20,627 bases of DNA from Anaeromyces robustus (lineage: Eukaryota; Neocallimastigomycota; Neocallimastigomycetes; Neocallimastigales; Neocallimastigaceae): assembly GCA_002104895.1 (NCBI GenBank), contig MCFG01000636.1, positions 1 through 20,627 on the forward strand, in the 5' to 3' direction. Position 1 is the stretch's first letter. Every line of letters starts with the position of its first letter. The position numbers and the translations under genes are program-made. Below the pieces are notes generated by a model. It saw only the letters and a program-made list of their open reading frames with translations. It was not told the DNA's origin and did no database searches. Below, piece after piece: positions 1 through 12,147 of this stretch.

Positions 1-229
1 AAAAAAATGTACTACATTATATTTACTGTTAGACATGAAAAAAATAATCGAAATTTATTCTTAGAGAAAACCCTCATTTTTTTTATTTTAATAGATAAAA
101 TTTGCAAAAAAAATTCCTAAAATAAATGGTTATTCTTATACTTCTACTTACTTTCCTTGGTGTTCCTTTTCACTTTTTCAATTAAAATTCTTGATTTAAA
201 AAAAAATTTGTTATTAATAAAATGAAAAA

Positions 230-920
230 TAAGGTTAATAAGACTTTGTTTTCAAATCAAGGTTTTTTAAAAAAATGATTTGATTCCTATTCCTCTTAAA
301 AGAACTTTATTCTCTACAAAAATTATTGAACAAGTCTCCTATTACGTACCTTTGCTTGGATCTAATAATATAAATAATACTAATTCTACAAAAACAATTA
401 TTAATAAAGGTTTTTATTTTATTTGAATTTTGAATTTTTTTTAAGTTTCTCCAAACCTAATTCATTTATTTTTATTTATTACATTTCAAAAAAAAAAAAA
501 AAAAAAAAAAAACTCAAGAATTCCTCTAACTTTCTGGTAAATGTGCTTTAGTTCAAGTTAAATGTTTTTAATAAGTGGAAGGACTCCAAACTGTAATATC
601 TCAAAGTTAATTAGTCAATTAAATGTTTCTATCTACAACAAGAAAATGGATTTGGGACAAAGAAAGGTTTTAAAATATGTAAATGATAAATTAAATAATA
701 TCTCATCCTCTTCTAAAAGAAATTAGGGACTCCTATTGGGGATATCCAAACAAACATGAATTAGTGATAAAACCGATTAAAACTAAAACTTATAAAAATT
801 GAACCATTTTGATAATTCAAGAAATTATTTGAAACTTAATCTAGAATTTTTCTGAATTATAGCAAAGGTTTCAGGAAGATACTTAAGGGGGACCAAGATA
901 TGGGTATAAAATTGATGCAA
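230..920 (+). pseudogene. decayed coding-like segment, family not recognised
   Basis: Several open segments on the plus strand follow one another in different frames. About 266-424 gives a segment containing IPIPLKRTLFSTKIIEQVSY. An ATG near 564 opens a segment of about 50 residues containing GRTPNCNISKLISQLNV and KKMDLGQRKVLKYVNDKLNN. Around 690-700 a second frame takes over and continues as HPLLKEIRDSYWGYPNKHEL to a stop near 800. A last trace near 870-916 reads KGFRKILKGDQDMG. These residue mixtures are unlike the K, N, I, F and Y runs that plain A/T spacer gives, so former coding sequence is plausible. I do not recognise the family; a decayed retroelement or an old nuclear gene copy are both possible. 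Confidence 0.35.
488..512. repeat. A25 homopolymer
   Basis: Uninterrupted run of 25 adenines inside the decayed coding-like region. It could be a relic poly(A) tail of a retroposed sequence or simple slippage; nothing visible separates the two. Confidence 0.9.
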
Positions 921-1572
921 AAAAAAAAAAAAAAGAGTTTACTAAAAGCTGCGCTTCTAAAAATAATTAAATAATTTTTTTTTTTGTCCTAATTATTGTC
1001 CATATTGTTTCTATTGTGACAGTTATCAAAGAAAACAAAAACTGATCATTGATTTATTAATTGCTATTGCTATTGCTATCCTATCCTATCTTATATTTTA
1101 AAAATTTTTCATATTAACCATTCTCATTTCTTCAATCTTGATAGAAACCTTCTTTTTTTTATTTTTTATTTTTAATTTTTAATTTTTTTTTAGATAATCT
1201 TTTTAATAGTTTATATGTGACTAGTGATAACTCTAGTATAAATAATTTGAGTTAATAATATTGTTCAGAGTTATAAAAAAAAAGTAATTCTAATAATGGA
1301 AACAATAGGTATATGTAATATCGATATATTTTAGGTACCGAATTTATCGAATTTAGATATATATATATATATTTTTAATTGATGGAAGAAAACCTTAGTT
1401 GTATTGAAATAATTAACAATTATCCATATAAAAAGGAATGGAATAAATGTTGGTTTTTATGTGTCAGACTGAGTCTAGTACATATATATATTCAAAATCT
1501 TTCCATTCTTTGTTGCGATCTATGGCTCTATTGAATGATATCATATACTTGTTATCTGTAAAAGACAACACA

Positions 1573-1604
<32 letters not shown>

Positions 1605-1605
1605 T
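1573..1605. repeat. compound (AC)8(AT)8 microsatellite
   Basis: Eight AC units run directly into eight AT units. It is the only AC-type dinucleotide run of note in the window, the others being AT. Confidence 0.9.
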
Positions 1606-1663
1606 GATCAATAAATTTAAAATCAACACACTTCTCCAAAAAGGAACATCACTACTGATATAA

Positions 1664-1686
1664 CACAGTAGGGATAGCCTACTGTG
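1664..1686. other. 9-bp perfect hairpin, CACAGTAGG / CCTACTGTG
   Basis: CACAGTAGG at 1664-1672 is followed by the five-base loop GATAG and its exact reverse complement CCTACTGTG at 1678-1686. Five of the nine pairs are G-C, which is unusual in this sequence, so the match is not a by-product of A/T richness. No T-run follows. Role unknown. Confidence 0.7.
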
Positions 1687-2828
1687 AGAATACTGATTCT
1701 ATTACCGACTCAAGTGGTGATATCGGATAAATCCATTTTATTTTAATTCATTATATGTATAAAATTAAAAGCTAGTATGGATTTATTGTTTAATATTTAA
1801 ACTCAATAAAGATGATGTACGAATTGTGTGCTTTAAAAAAAAATTTTTTTCTCTTGTTAATATTAAAAAAATTAAAATAAAAAAATAAAAAAAATTATTA
1901 GGAAAGGATGATATAAAGTTTATATTAAATATAAATTAACTAAATCATTTTATTCCCCTTTCCCTTTTTAATTTCATTATATATAGAAGAAAAAGTAAAA
2001 AAAAAAAAACTTAAACAACTTGACTTATATATATTTTCATTATTTTCATTCTCTCATAACATTTTCATTAATTCTTAAAAAAAACATATATATATATATA
2101 TATTATTTCTTCATTTCTTCCTATATTATTAGTAGTATTTTAATCTACTATTCCTCCTTCCCATATTAGGTTCTAATAAATAATTAAACCAAAAAGAATA
2201 AAAAGTAAAAAATAAAAAAAAAACACAATCTATATTTAATTAATTGAGGATTATTTTTATTATTTTGAAGTCTTTTTTGAACATATAATAATATAAGTCT
2301 ATTAATCCTAATAATATATTTATATTTATAATCATAATATATATCTTGTTAATTTTAGTTTACTCCTAGGTTTTTTTTTCAACAATTTGTACTATAACTC
2401 AAATTCACTGTTTCAAAAAATGAAAAATAAAAAAAAAATTCTTTTTTCTTGTTAATATTAAAGAAAATTAATTAATTATTATTATTATAATCATTTCTAT
2501 TATATGCTTTATGATTATTATTATTCATGAACTAAAGAATCTCATACCTTAAAAATTAATTAAAAAAAAAGTTTTTTTTCAAAAAAGAAAATTAAAGGTG
2601 AATAAAAAAAAAGAAAACAGCAAAAAAGAGTTATTATTTACATTGAAATATAAAATATGAACTATCAAAAAATATACATAAAATGTTGCTCTACTAATTT
2701 ACCCCTTCCCAACACTAATTTGAGTTCTTCTGGATTAGGAAAATACATAGTAAAAAATTTTTTCTAATTTAATTATATGTATTTTTTTTTTTTTTACTTA
2801 AAAAAAAAAAAGTAAATTAATACTTTAA

Positions 2829-3237
2829 AAAACTTTTCTACATCTACGTGGCTGCCCTTGCTGTGGTGAAATGAAAAAAAAAAAAAAAAGCTCAAAATTT
2901 TTCTCATTAGAATTTTTCAATTGTATGGCCTTTTTGAAAAAAAAAAAAAAAAGGATAGAAATAAAATTCTTAATAACCATACTGATAATGACCCTGATAA
3001 TGACTTATTCCTTAAAAAAAAATTTACTTTCATTTATTAAAAATAAAATCATTGGAAATAATATCTATATCTATAAAACTACTCGAACAAAGATTTATGA
3101 AGATTATGAAGATAAATATCTTTTATTATTTTGATACTTATGTATTTGAAAAAAAAAAACTAAATATATTAATGCAGAATGAAGATAATAGTATGAACTA
3201 TAGATTAAAAGGTTCATCAAAAATTCTTCTATTCTGA
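2829..3237 (+). pseudogene. possible remnant with a CxCC zinc-knuckle-like motif
   Basis: A plus-strand frame opens after a TAA at 2826-2828 and contains HLRGCPCCGEM, with a G+C-richer patch at 2841-2870. A lysine run from A-slippage follows, then KFFSLEFFNCMAF, and the frame closes at 3134. A second frame continues near 3130-3237 and ends LKGSSKILLF. The spacing of the CxCC pair and a later cysteine loosely resembles the zinc-binding segment after the reverse transcriptase of LINE elements. The match is weak, no reverse transcriptase is seen upstream, and the frame is mostly A/T-run translation. Treat it as a trace, not a gene. Confidence 0.2.
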
Positions 3238-4215
3238 CTGACATATTATGAATCGGTTACATTTTTTTCTTATTATTATTATTATTATATCAATTGTAAA
3301 TATATATATATATATATATCTTTTCATATTCTTAACTTTTTTTCTCCGTTTTCCCATTTATGGGAATAGAATACTAATTAAATTCTTGTTGAAATAAATA
3401 TTTTATGTCTTATTTTTTTTTTTTTTTGATGTCGACATTCTTGAAATCGCTTACCCCCGGTCCTTAGTAAATTTTTTTTATTGTTATTATATCAATTGAA
3501 AAAGAATATTATGAAAAAGATAAGTTATTAACTTTCTTTCTCCTTTTTTTTTTATTTAATATCTGTAATGAATTTTATTTTATTTTATTTTATTTTATTC
3601 TCTTTTTTTTTTTCCTTATATCTTTTTCATTACTTTTTATTTAAATATTTATATATTATATTACATTTCATGTATTATATATATTCTTTAACTTATATAT
3701 ATATAATTTATATTTCACATGTAATGTCGTTACTTTTAAATTAATTAGTTTTAAATAATGAAGATTAACCCTAGTCTAAAATAAAAATATAATAAAATAA
3801 AATAAAATTCTTATTAATAATTGATATTTTATCCCTATTATGTCGAGAGAATTCAATATAATTAACCCTAATAATAATACATATACACATATATAGAATT
3901 TTTTGATATTTTTAAAATGTAAGCTACTATATAGGGAGCTTTATTAAAAAAATTAACCCTAAAAAAACTTCTACTAAAGTTAAGCAAAAAAAAAAAAAAT
4001 AGACTCCCTTTTTTTTTTTTTTTTTTTTATAAAGACAAAATATAATATCCCTAAAATTAAATAAGATGTAATATATATACTTATAATATATGGGAATTTT
4101 TTCTTTTGAAAATATTTATCAATTCAATTAATTATTACACATGAAAAAAAATATTAATATGAAAGTTTAAAAAAAAAGTTCTCCTTTCTATTAAAAAGTA
4201 TTAAAGACGTTATTT

Positions 4216-4260
4216 AAAAAAAAAAACTTTCAATTTCAGATATTGAAAGTTTTTTTTTTT
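4216..4260. repeat. 19-bp perfect inverted repeat with 7-base loop
   Basis: An A11 run plus CTTTCAAT (4216-4234) is mirrored by ATTGAAAG plus T11 (4242-4260) around the loop TTCAGAT. The eight mixed-sequence pairs pair exactly and the flanking A and T runs extend the stem to 19 bp. The right side continues as T to 4264. As RNA this would be one strong hairpin. Function unknown. Confidence 0.8.
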
Positions 4261-5538
4261 TTTTCTTTTTGGAATAAAGATATTAAATATATTTATATAT
4301 ATTTTAAAAAAAAAAGATTATACCATAAAGACTATATGTTTTTATATTCTTGATGAATCAATTTTCCTTCTCTCTTTTTTTTTTATTTTAGTTTACTTTA
4401 CTTTACTTTACTTTATTTAATTATTAAATATTTTATTAATAGTTAGTAATATATATAGATTTATTGATTGTTATTAATAAAAAAAATAAAAAGAATGAAA
4501 AAAAAAAGGAATAATTATATAGAATAATCAAAAAAAAAAAAAAAATAAAATAAAATAAAAACAATATTATATACCATACTTAAAAAAAAATACTTTCAAT
4601 TAAATGAATAAAAATAAATTTCTGCTCTAAATAGATTAAAAAATAAAAATAAAAATAAAAATTAAAAATAAAATAAAATAATTTGATAAACATAGGAGAA
4701 ATAACCTTAGAATCTAATATTAACATGAAAAAAAAGAAAAAACAAGGATAATATTTTATTTATTTTTATATGTTATTTTTATATGTAAAAATCAAGACTT
4801 AAAAAAAAAAACACCTTATTTATCTTATAAACTTATAATATATATCTTTTATTATCTTTTTATTATTATACTAATTTTTTTTTTTACTTTTCGTTTTTGA
4901 TATCATATCATACCTACCTATTAAACAATAAAATAAAGAAGAAGATATATAATTAAATAATTAAATAAATATATGATATATGTGGACCCCTACTAATTAT
5001 TAGGGTTCAATCATTTATTTTAGTGTCGTATATAATACACTTTTTTTTTTATCTATTCTTTTAAAAAAAAAAAATAAGAGTGTAAAATGTTTATTCAAAT
5101 AACAAAATAAAAAGAAAAAAAAATAAATTAAAATAAAATATAATTATATCTATTTAGTTATTTAGTTATATAGTTATTTAGTTATTATTTAGTGATTTAG
5201 TAATTTTAGTTATTTTTTTCTTTCTTGTTTTTTAATTTATTTATTTTTTTTTTTTTTGTTATATATTTGTTTGGCATTATTAATAAAAAATTAAAATATT
5301 TTATTATAATATTATTAACAAATATTATAAAAAAAAAAAAAAGTTAAGAATTTATATTGCTGTTTATTTTTTTTTTATCTATTTATTGTTTATTTTGCTT
5401 ATTTCGTTATTCTGTTTCTATTTATATTTTTTTTTATAATATGATAAAATAAATTAATAAACATAAACATTAACATAAACATAAACATAAACTAAAGTAC
5501 AATAAACTAAAACCTAATAAACAATATATATAAGAAAA

Positions 5539-5576
5539 GAAAAAGAAAAAGAAAAAGAAAAAGAAAAAGAAAAAAA
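5539..5576. repeat. (GAAAAA)6 hexamer repeat
   Basis: G residues occur every six bases at 5539, 5545, 5551, 5557, 5563 and 5569, separated by A5, and the run ends in A7. Confidence 0.85.
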
Positions 5577-5923
5577 TTATGATTATAAATACCATAACAA
5601 AATATTCATTATTTTATAATAGACTAACTTTGTTGTATTACATGTTTATTTTTATTTATTTTATTTGACTTTATATTAAAAATAAAAGAAAAAAAAGAAA
5701 GAAAAAAGAAAAAGAAAAAAAAAAAAACATAATATGTAATAATTATTGTTCTGTTTTCATTTTTTAATAAATAAATATATATATTTAATCTAAAAAAATA
5801 TAAAAAGCTTTGAATAGTTTTTATTTCTTTATTAAAAAAAATACCATTTTTTATTTTATTATTCCATCATTTATGACATTAAGGATAAAAGTTTTCTTGT
5901 TTATTTATCTGTTTGTTTTCCTA

Positions 5924-6568
<645 letters not shown>

Positions 6569-6569
<1 letters not shown>

Positions 6570-7318
6570 ATATTATTATTTATTATTATTATCATTGCTA
6601 CAATATATTATAAATAGCTTTTATTAGTATTGTTATTACTATTGTTAATTATTCATTTAATTATTTATTTTATTATTAACCTTATGATTATAATAATGAT
6701 AATCATATAATTCTTCTATAACCATAATAATAATAATATAATATTATTGTAATAAAAGTAGTGTATTATACTATTATATTATTGTATAACAAAATTAAAA
6801 CAAACAGTTATATTTTATTATATAGTATTATATAGTATTATATAGAGTAAATGCATAATTAAATTAATCATAATCATTTATTATTTATTCATTTTTACTT
6901 ATTATTAATAAATGTTAAATGTATTTATTTTTGATTTTGTTTTTGTTTTTGTTTTTAAATAATAATTAAATATTACCTTTTTTAGTTAAGGTTTTTGGGT
7001 TTTTATTTTTATTAGATCAAAATACTAAACACAAAATTTTTTATTTAATATAAAAAAAATAAAAAATATAAAAATAGAATACTCTATATTTATAAAATAT
7101 TATTCATAAAATATTATTCATAAAATATTATAATATTTACATTTATTACATTTACAGTAAAATTATAGAATATAGAATATAGATTTTTATTATTTTATTA
7201 TATATGCTATAATATTATTTATATTATTTACATAAAAGTATTTTTTTAATTTAAGTACTTTAACTACATTGAATTTAATTACCTTTGCTTATATTTATAA
7301 TAATAATAATGCTTTTTT
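6569..7318. other. A/T-rich spacer
   Basis: No gene visible. It holds short tandem stretches: TATATAGTAT-like units near 6815-6845, three copies of a unit ending TTCATAAAATAT near 7085-7130, and TTTTTG repeats near 6935-6955. Confidence 0.8.
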
Positions 7319-7584
<266 letters not shown>

Positions 7585-9109
7585 ATTTTTTAAACTTTTT
7601 GTTTTTTTTTTTTGTTTTTTTGTTTTTTTCCTCTTTTAAATATTTTATTCTATAAAAATTTTTAATCCAATACCAACAATTTAATTAATTAATTAATTTT
7701 TTTTTTTTGGTTATATCGAATCCGTCCCCCATAAAAGTTTATTGGTTCAAAAAAAAAATATTAAATCACTACCTAAAAAAATAACTAAAAAAAATGGACT
7801 TAAAAATAAAAAAAGGAAAAAAAATGGACGTGAAAATTTGAAAAAATGGACATAAAATATACTGAAAAAAAAAAATTATGGAGAAAAAAAAAACCAAGAG
7901 AAAAAAAAAATGAACATAAAAAATACAGCAAAAAAATATAAAGAATTTTTCAATAAATTAATTAATAAAATTAAAATAACTTTAATTAATAATAATTATA
8001 AAAATTTAAGATTTAAGATTTAAATGGTGAAATATTTTGATTTTGATAATATTTTTTAAATTTAACCATAATTATTCATAAATACATAGAATACATAAAA
8101 TAAAATAAATCAAATAAAATCAAATAAATTTTTAAATCAAATTAATTAATTAAAAAATAAATAAATAAAAACTTATTTTAAATATATATATGATAATTAT
8201 AAAGGTGAAAACAAAAATAAAAAGAGGTTTAATTAAAAAGGTCATATAATTTATAATTATTATTATTAATTATTAGAAATTATTATTATTAGGAATTTAT
8301 TAATTTTTTTTGTTTTAATTTTAAATATTATTTACCAATAAATAATGAATAAAAATAAAATAAAATAAAATAAAATAATTTTGCTATATATAATATTTTA
8401 TTTTATTTTATGGTTTCTTTTTTTTTTTTTTTTATTTTATGTCATATTAGACTGATCTAGAAATAAATTAAATAAAATCAATTGAAAAAATGAAAAAATT
8501 AATATTCTTCCTAATTACAACATAACATTAAGAAATTAAATATATTAAATATATATATTTATTTATTTATTTTATTCATCTTTTACATAATTAATTTCAT
8601 TTTATATTATTAAAATTAAAAAAAAAATCATTATTATTATTATTACTTTTTTTGTGTGTGTATGTGTCTTTTTCTTTGAATAAACTTTTTTTTTTAACTC
8701 TTTTATAAATTGACCCTTTTATATACAATATAATATAAATATTTGACATATAATACAATTAAAATATTTTTAACTATTATTATATTTATTTTTTTAAATT
8801 TAAAATTAAAAAAAATTGTATTGTTCTGTTTTATTTTATTTTTTAAATATAATATTATTTAAATAAAAATAAATAAATATTATATAGATATATAGATATA
8901 TATTTAAAATAATATTATTATTTATTATTATTTATTATTAAAAGATAGATTTGGATATAATAAATATAATATTTTAATTTAATATTTTAATTATCAATTG
9001 ATTTAAAAATATATATTCAGATATTGTATTACTTTTTCCCAATTTAAAAGTAATTTTATTACATACCATTTATTAAAAAAAAAAACTTGATATTAAGCTT
9101 AATAAATTA
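7585..9109. other. A/T-rich spacer with a degenerate ATGGAC motif
   Basis: No gene visible. A small mixed-composition patch at 7709-7737, with ATATCGAATCCGTCCCCC, has no identity I can name; it fails as a tRNA T-arm because the flanking stems do not pair. From 7785 to 7915 the motif A-run plus ATGGAC recurs at 7794, 7824 and 7846, with a weaker ATGAAC at 7910. The rest is TTTTA, AAATA and ATT microsatellite and A/T runs. Confidence 0.75.
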
Positions 9110-9316
9110 AAATTATAATAATTATAAATAATAGTAATAATACTAAATAATGATTAATAATAATAAATAATAAATAAATAATAATAAGAATAATTATAAA
9201 TAATAATAATAATAATAATAATAATAATTAATAATAATAATAATTATAAATAATAATAATAATAATAATTATAATAATTAATAATAATAATAATTATAAA
9301 TAATAATAATAATAAT

Positions 9317-9347
<31 letters not shown>

Positions 9348-9422
9348 GTAATAATAGTTAATAATAATAATAAATAATAATAATAATAATAATATAATAA
9401 TAATAATAATAATAATTAATAG
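9110..9422. repeat. compound AAT microsatellite array
   Basis: (AAT)n blocks are separated by a recurring interruption, AATAATTATAAATAATAA, seen about four times between 9190 and 9320. This suggests that a larger unit was duplicated after the interruptions arose. No open frame of interest. Confidence 0.85.
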
Positions 9423-9705
9423 AATATTTGATTCAAAATTATTAATTTTTTTACTTAATAATATTATAAAGTAATATTAATTAAATTCAGGAAAAAAAAA
9501 AAGATTTGTTCGAAACCAAAAAAAAAATATAAATTATTAAAACTATTTATTCATTATAATTTATATCTTACATATATAAAATTTTTAGGTAAAAGTTAAA
9601 ATAAAAATTAAATAAAATTAAATAAATAGATACATAAACTATTAAAATATATATACCTCTTATATGTATTATATCTAATAATACAATCTTCATTTATTTA
9701 TTTTG

Positions 9706-9737
<32 letters not shown>

Positions 9738-10045
9738 CTAATAATTATAATGTAACAAATGTTTAAGTATAGCTTATAATCTACTCTTTTATTTAAAATT
9801 GTACAAAATACTTCCTTATATTTATATTAAAATTAATAAACCATATGTATATTGATATATATATTCATTTCTTTTTTTTTTACAAAAACATCTTTAGAAA
9901 TAATAATGTAAACTTCGTTAAAAAAAATCTTTATATTTTTTACATAAACAAAAACATAAATTTAACTATTCGTAGAATAAAATTTTCTCTATAATATTTG
10001 TTACGATATATATATATATATATATATATATCAAAATCGACCAAA

Positions 10046-10097
<52 letters not shown>

Positions 10098-10269
10098 ACA
10101 AAATAAAATGAAATAAAAAATATACTAATAAAATATTTATAACAAAATTACTATATTCTATATACTATACTATTTTACCTATGTCATATATATATATATT
10201 ATATATTTTCTTTTTTCTTTTTCACTATATACATTTTATACTAAAAAATTAAAATTATACTAATAAAAG

Positions 10270-10308
<39 letters not shown>

Positions 10309-11107
10309 AAAATTACTTTATTTCATTTATCTTTTACTCTTTTTTTTTTTTTTTTTCCTTTACTTTTTTTCTTATCCTTCAATTCTAAATAACTAACTTT
10401 TATTTGTTTTTTCTTTATTATTATTGTATTCATTTCACTAATTAATTATTATATATATCTAGATATATTTCTTTTTTTTTTTCCTTTCTTTCTTTCTTTC
10501 TTTCTTTCTTCTTTGATTTTTATTCATTACCTATTAAATAATATTTGTTTTTTTGTTTTATTTTTATTTTGGTTTTTTCTTTTATTTACTTATTTATTTA
10601 TTTATTTATTTTATTTTACTTTATTTTTATTTTATTTTACTTTATTTTATTTTATTTTTTATTTTTTATTTTTTTTTTTTTTTTAAGAAAAAAAAAAAAA
10701 AAAATAGATAAATAATATAATAATAACAATTCATTTGTTATCTTAATAATTAATGATTATAGGATTTATTATTATATATAGATATAAATTATATAATTTT
10801 TAATTTATAATTTTTTTCTTCTTCTTTATAATATGTCCTTCATTTTATTCATTATTTTTTTTATTATTTATTAATTAATTTTATTTATTTATTAATTTTA
10901 TTTATTTATTTATTTATTTATGAAAAAAAATTTAAAGTTATTTTGATTTATTGTTTTTTTTTTTATGTTTTTATGTTTTTGTTTTATATTATATATATTG
11001 GTTTTTTTTTTTTTTTTATAATAATTTAAATAAAAATATTAAAAAAAAAAGAAAATTGCAGATATCTTTTGAGGTTTCGTTATTAATTTATTTATTTATT
11101 TATTCAT
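9423..11107. other. A/T-rich spacer with long homopolymers
   Basis: No gene visible. It includes AT dinucleotide runs near 9705-9732 and 10008-10031, the A45 run at 10048-10092, another A-run near 10270-10298, CTTT repeats at 10483-10511, and TTTA and TTTTA repeats near 10580-10680 and 10880-10920. The stretch next to the gene at 11108 is its downstream (3') flank. AATAAA-like strings are everywhere here, so no single polyadenylation site can be chosen. Confidence 0.8.
10048..10092. repeat. A45 homopolymer
   Basis: An uninterrupted run of 45 adenines directly after an AT dinucleotide run. This is the longest homopolymer I found in the window. Confidence 0.9.
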
Positions 11108-11825
11108 CTATTTATTCAAAATACCAGCAATTTCACGTGGGTACCATGATACAATTAAGTTTACTATAATAAAAGCAATAGATACAATAACAAAGAATAT
11201 TGGTCCAAAGTTATCTACAAATGGACCAGCACCATCTTCATTAACTAAAGCTTTTCTTCTTCTATAGAAAAGTAATGTACCGTAACCCATTAAAGCAAAA
11301 CCAACTAAACAAGCACAAGTAATAACAATTTGAGCTAAGTTTTCGGCTTCTTCTGGATTACCAAAAGCATCACTCATATTTTTTTGACCGGTTTTTGATA
11401 CAAAACCATAAAGTTGTGTAGAGAAAGAAATTAAATATACAGCTTGTGTGATCCTTTTTTAATAATATAAATTAATAATGTATATAATATAAATAAAATT
11501 ACAATAACAATAAAAGTATTATAAATAATAAATAAAAAAAAAATAGATTATACATTAATAATTAAAAAGAATTATTATAAAAAAATAATTTAAATATATA
11601 TATATAAATAAATTAATTTTAAAATGTCTAATTTTAATATTTAAATTTATTTAAAAAAAAAAAAGCCATCTTAAAAAATAAAAAGGCACAATATATATAT
11701 ATATAATTTTATTTTTCTGTGATAGTTCTTTTTTCTTTAATTTCATTAGATATTTACCAGTGAAGACTATTTCTTTCATTACTGAAAAAAGCTTTAGGAT
11801 CAACCTTTGCTGAAAGTTTAACCAT
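11108..11825 (-). CDS. divergent VTC1-like (DUF202) three-helix membrane protein, spliced
   Basis: Exon 1 is 11825-11758 (68 nt) and exon 2 is 11453-11108 (346 nt). Joined, they give a 137-residue protein ending in TAG. Exon 1 holds the family signature, VDPKAFFSNER at residues 8-18 ending NSLHW. The splice completes the Trp codon and the frame continues ITQAVYL. Predicted membrane helices are at about 24-41, 64-86 and 108-125. A basic RRRK (87-90) and GAGPFVDNFGP (97-107) precede helix 3, matching the place of GPYDDxxGP in yeast Vtc1. In that family the protein is the small subunit of the vacuolar polyphosphate polymerase and translocase. Differences: NERTFLSW has become NERNSLHW, the loop between helices 1 and 2 is longer and carries acidic residues (DAFGNPEEAEN), and the basic pair next to GAGP is replaced by NED. 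Membership of the DUF202 family is well supported; a role inside the VTC complex is inference. An ATG lies at codon 49 in exon 2, but starting there would drop the signature and helix 1. No in-frame ATG is seen just upstream of 11825. Confidence 0.86.
11454..11757 (-). other. intron of the VTC1-like gene (304 nt, phase 2)
   Basis: On the minus strand the donor is GTAAATATC and the acceptor is an A-run followed by AG. Removing it joins CAC TG to G ATC ACA, making Trp-Ile and restoring one frame across a domain boundary that matches the family. Without splicing, exon 1 stops at once at TAA. The intron is nearly all A/T. The AAG acceptor is weaker than a pyrimidine-AG, so a transcript read would settle the exact junction. 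Confidence 0.85.
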
Positions 11826-12147
11826 TTTTATTGTATAATTATGAAAAAAATATATAAGAATAAAAAAAATAAATAAATATTAACTTAAAACAAATAATAC
11901 AAAGATCCAATCTTTTAAAAGAAAATACATGGAATAATAATATATTAAAATATAAACAATTTTAAATATAAAAAAAAAATGGTTAGTTTATATTATTATA
12001 TAATATTATAAATGATTTATTACTTAAATATAAATAAATAAAAGAATATATATTATTCTAATAATTAAATGGTTTTATTAGAATAAAAAAAAAAGATGAA
12101 TTTTATACTAATAATATATATTATTAACCGATATAATTAATGATGAA

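Larger units (their letters stand above)
1..2840. other. spacer with scattered coding-like decay
   Basis: No intact gene is visible on either strand. This stretch is less A/T-extreme than the DNA after it, with several patches of mixed base composition (about 230-400, 540-910, 1440-1570 and 1620-1740). Short open segments there have protein-like codon mixtures but are broken by stops and frame changes, as expected of an old pseudogene or decayed mobile element. The rest is A/T homopolymer, including A25 at 488-512, plus AT dinucleotide runs. Confidence 0.5.

Noticed and set aside
1852-2470. Possible direct long terminal repeats, because TCTTGTTAATATTAAA recurs about 600 bp apart (near 1852 and 2447)
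   Set aside because: Similarity ends after about 20-30 bases on both sides and the bounds lack LTR-like ends.
7709-7733. Possible tRNA T-arm, because TTCGA appears on the minus strand
   Set aside because: The five-base stems on either side do not pair and no acceptor stem or anticodon arm is found.
9423-11107. CRISPR-like or phage-like regular spacing of repeats
   Set aside because: The spacing is that of A/T microsatellites in a eukaryotic genome; no unique spacers between conserved repeats.
10951-11169. Plus-strand open frame overlapping the end of the VTC1-like gene
   Set aside because: It is the antisense shadow of the 3' end of a real minus-strand exon plus T-runs.
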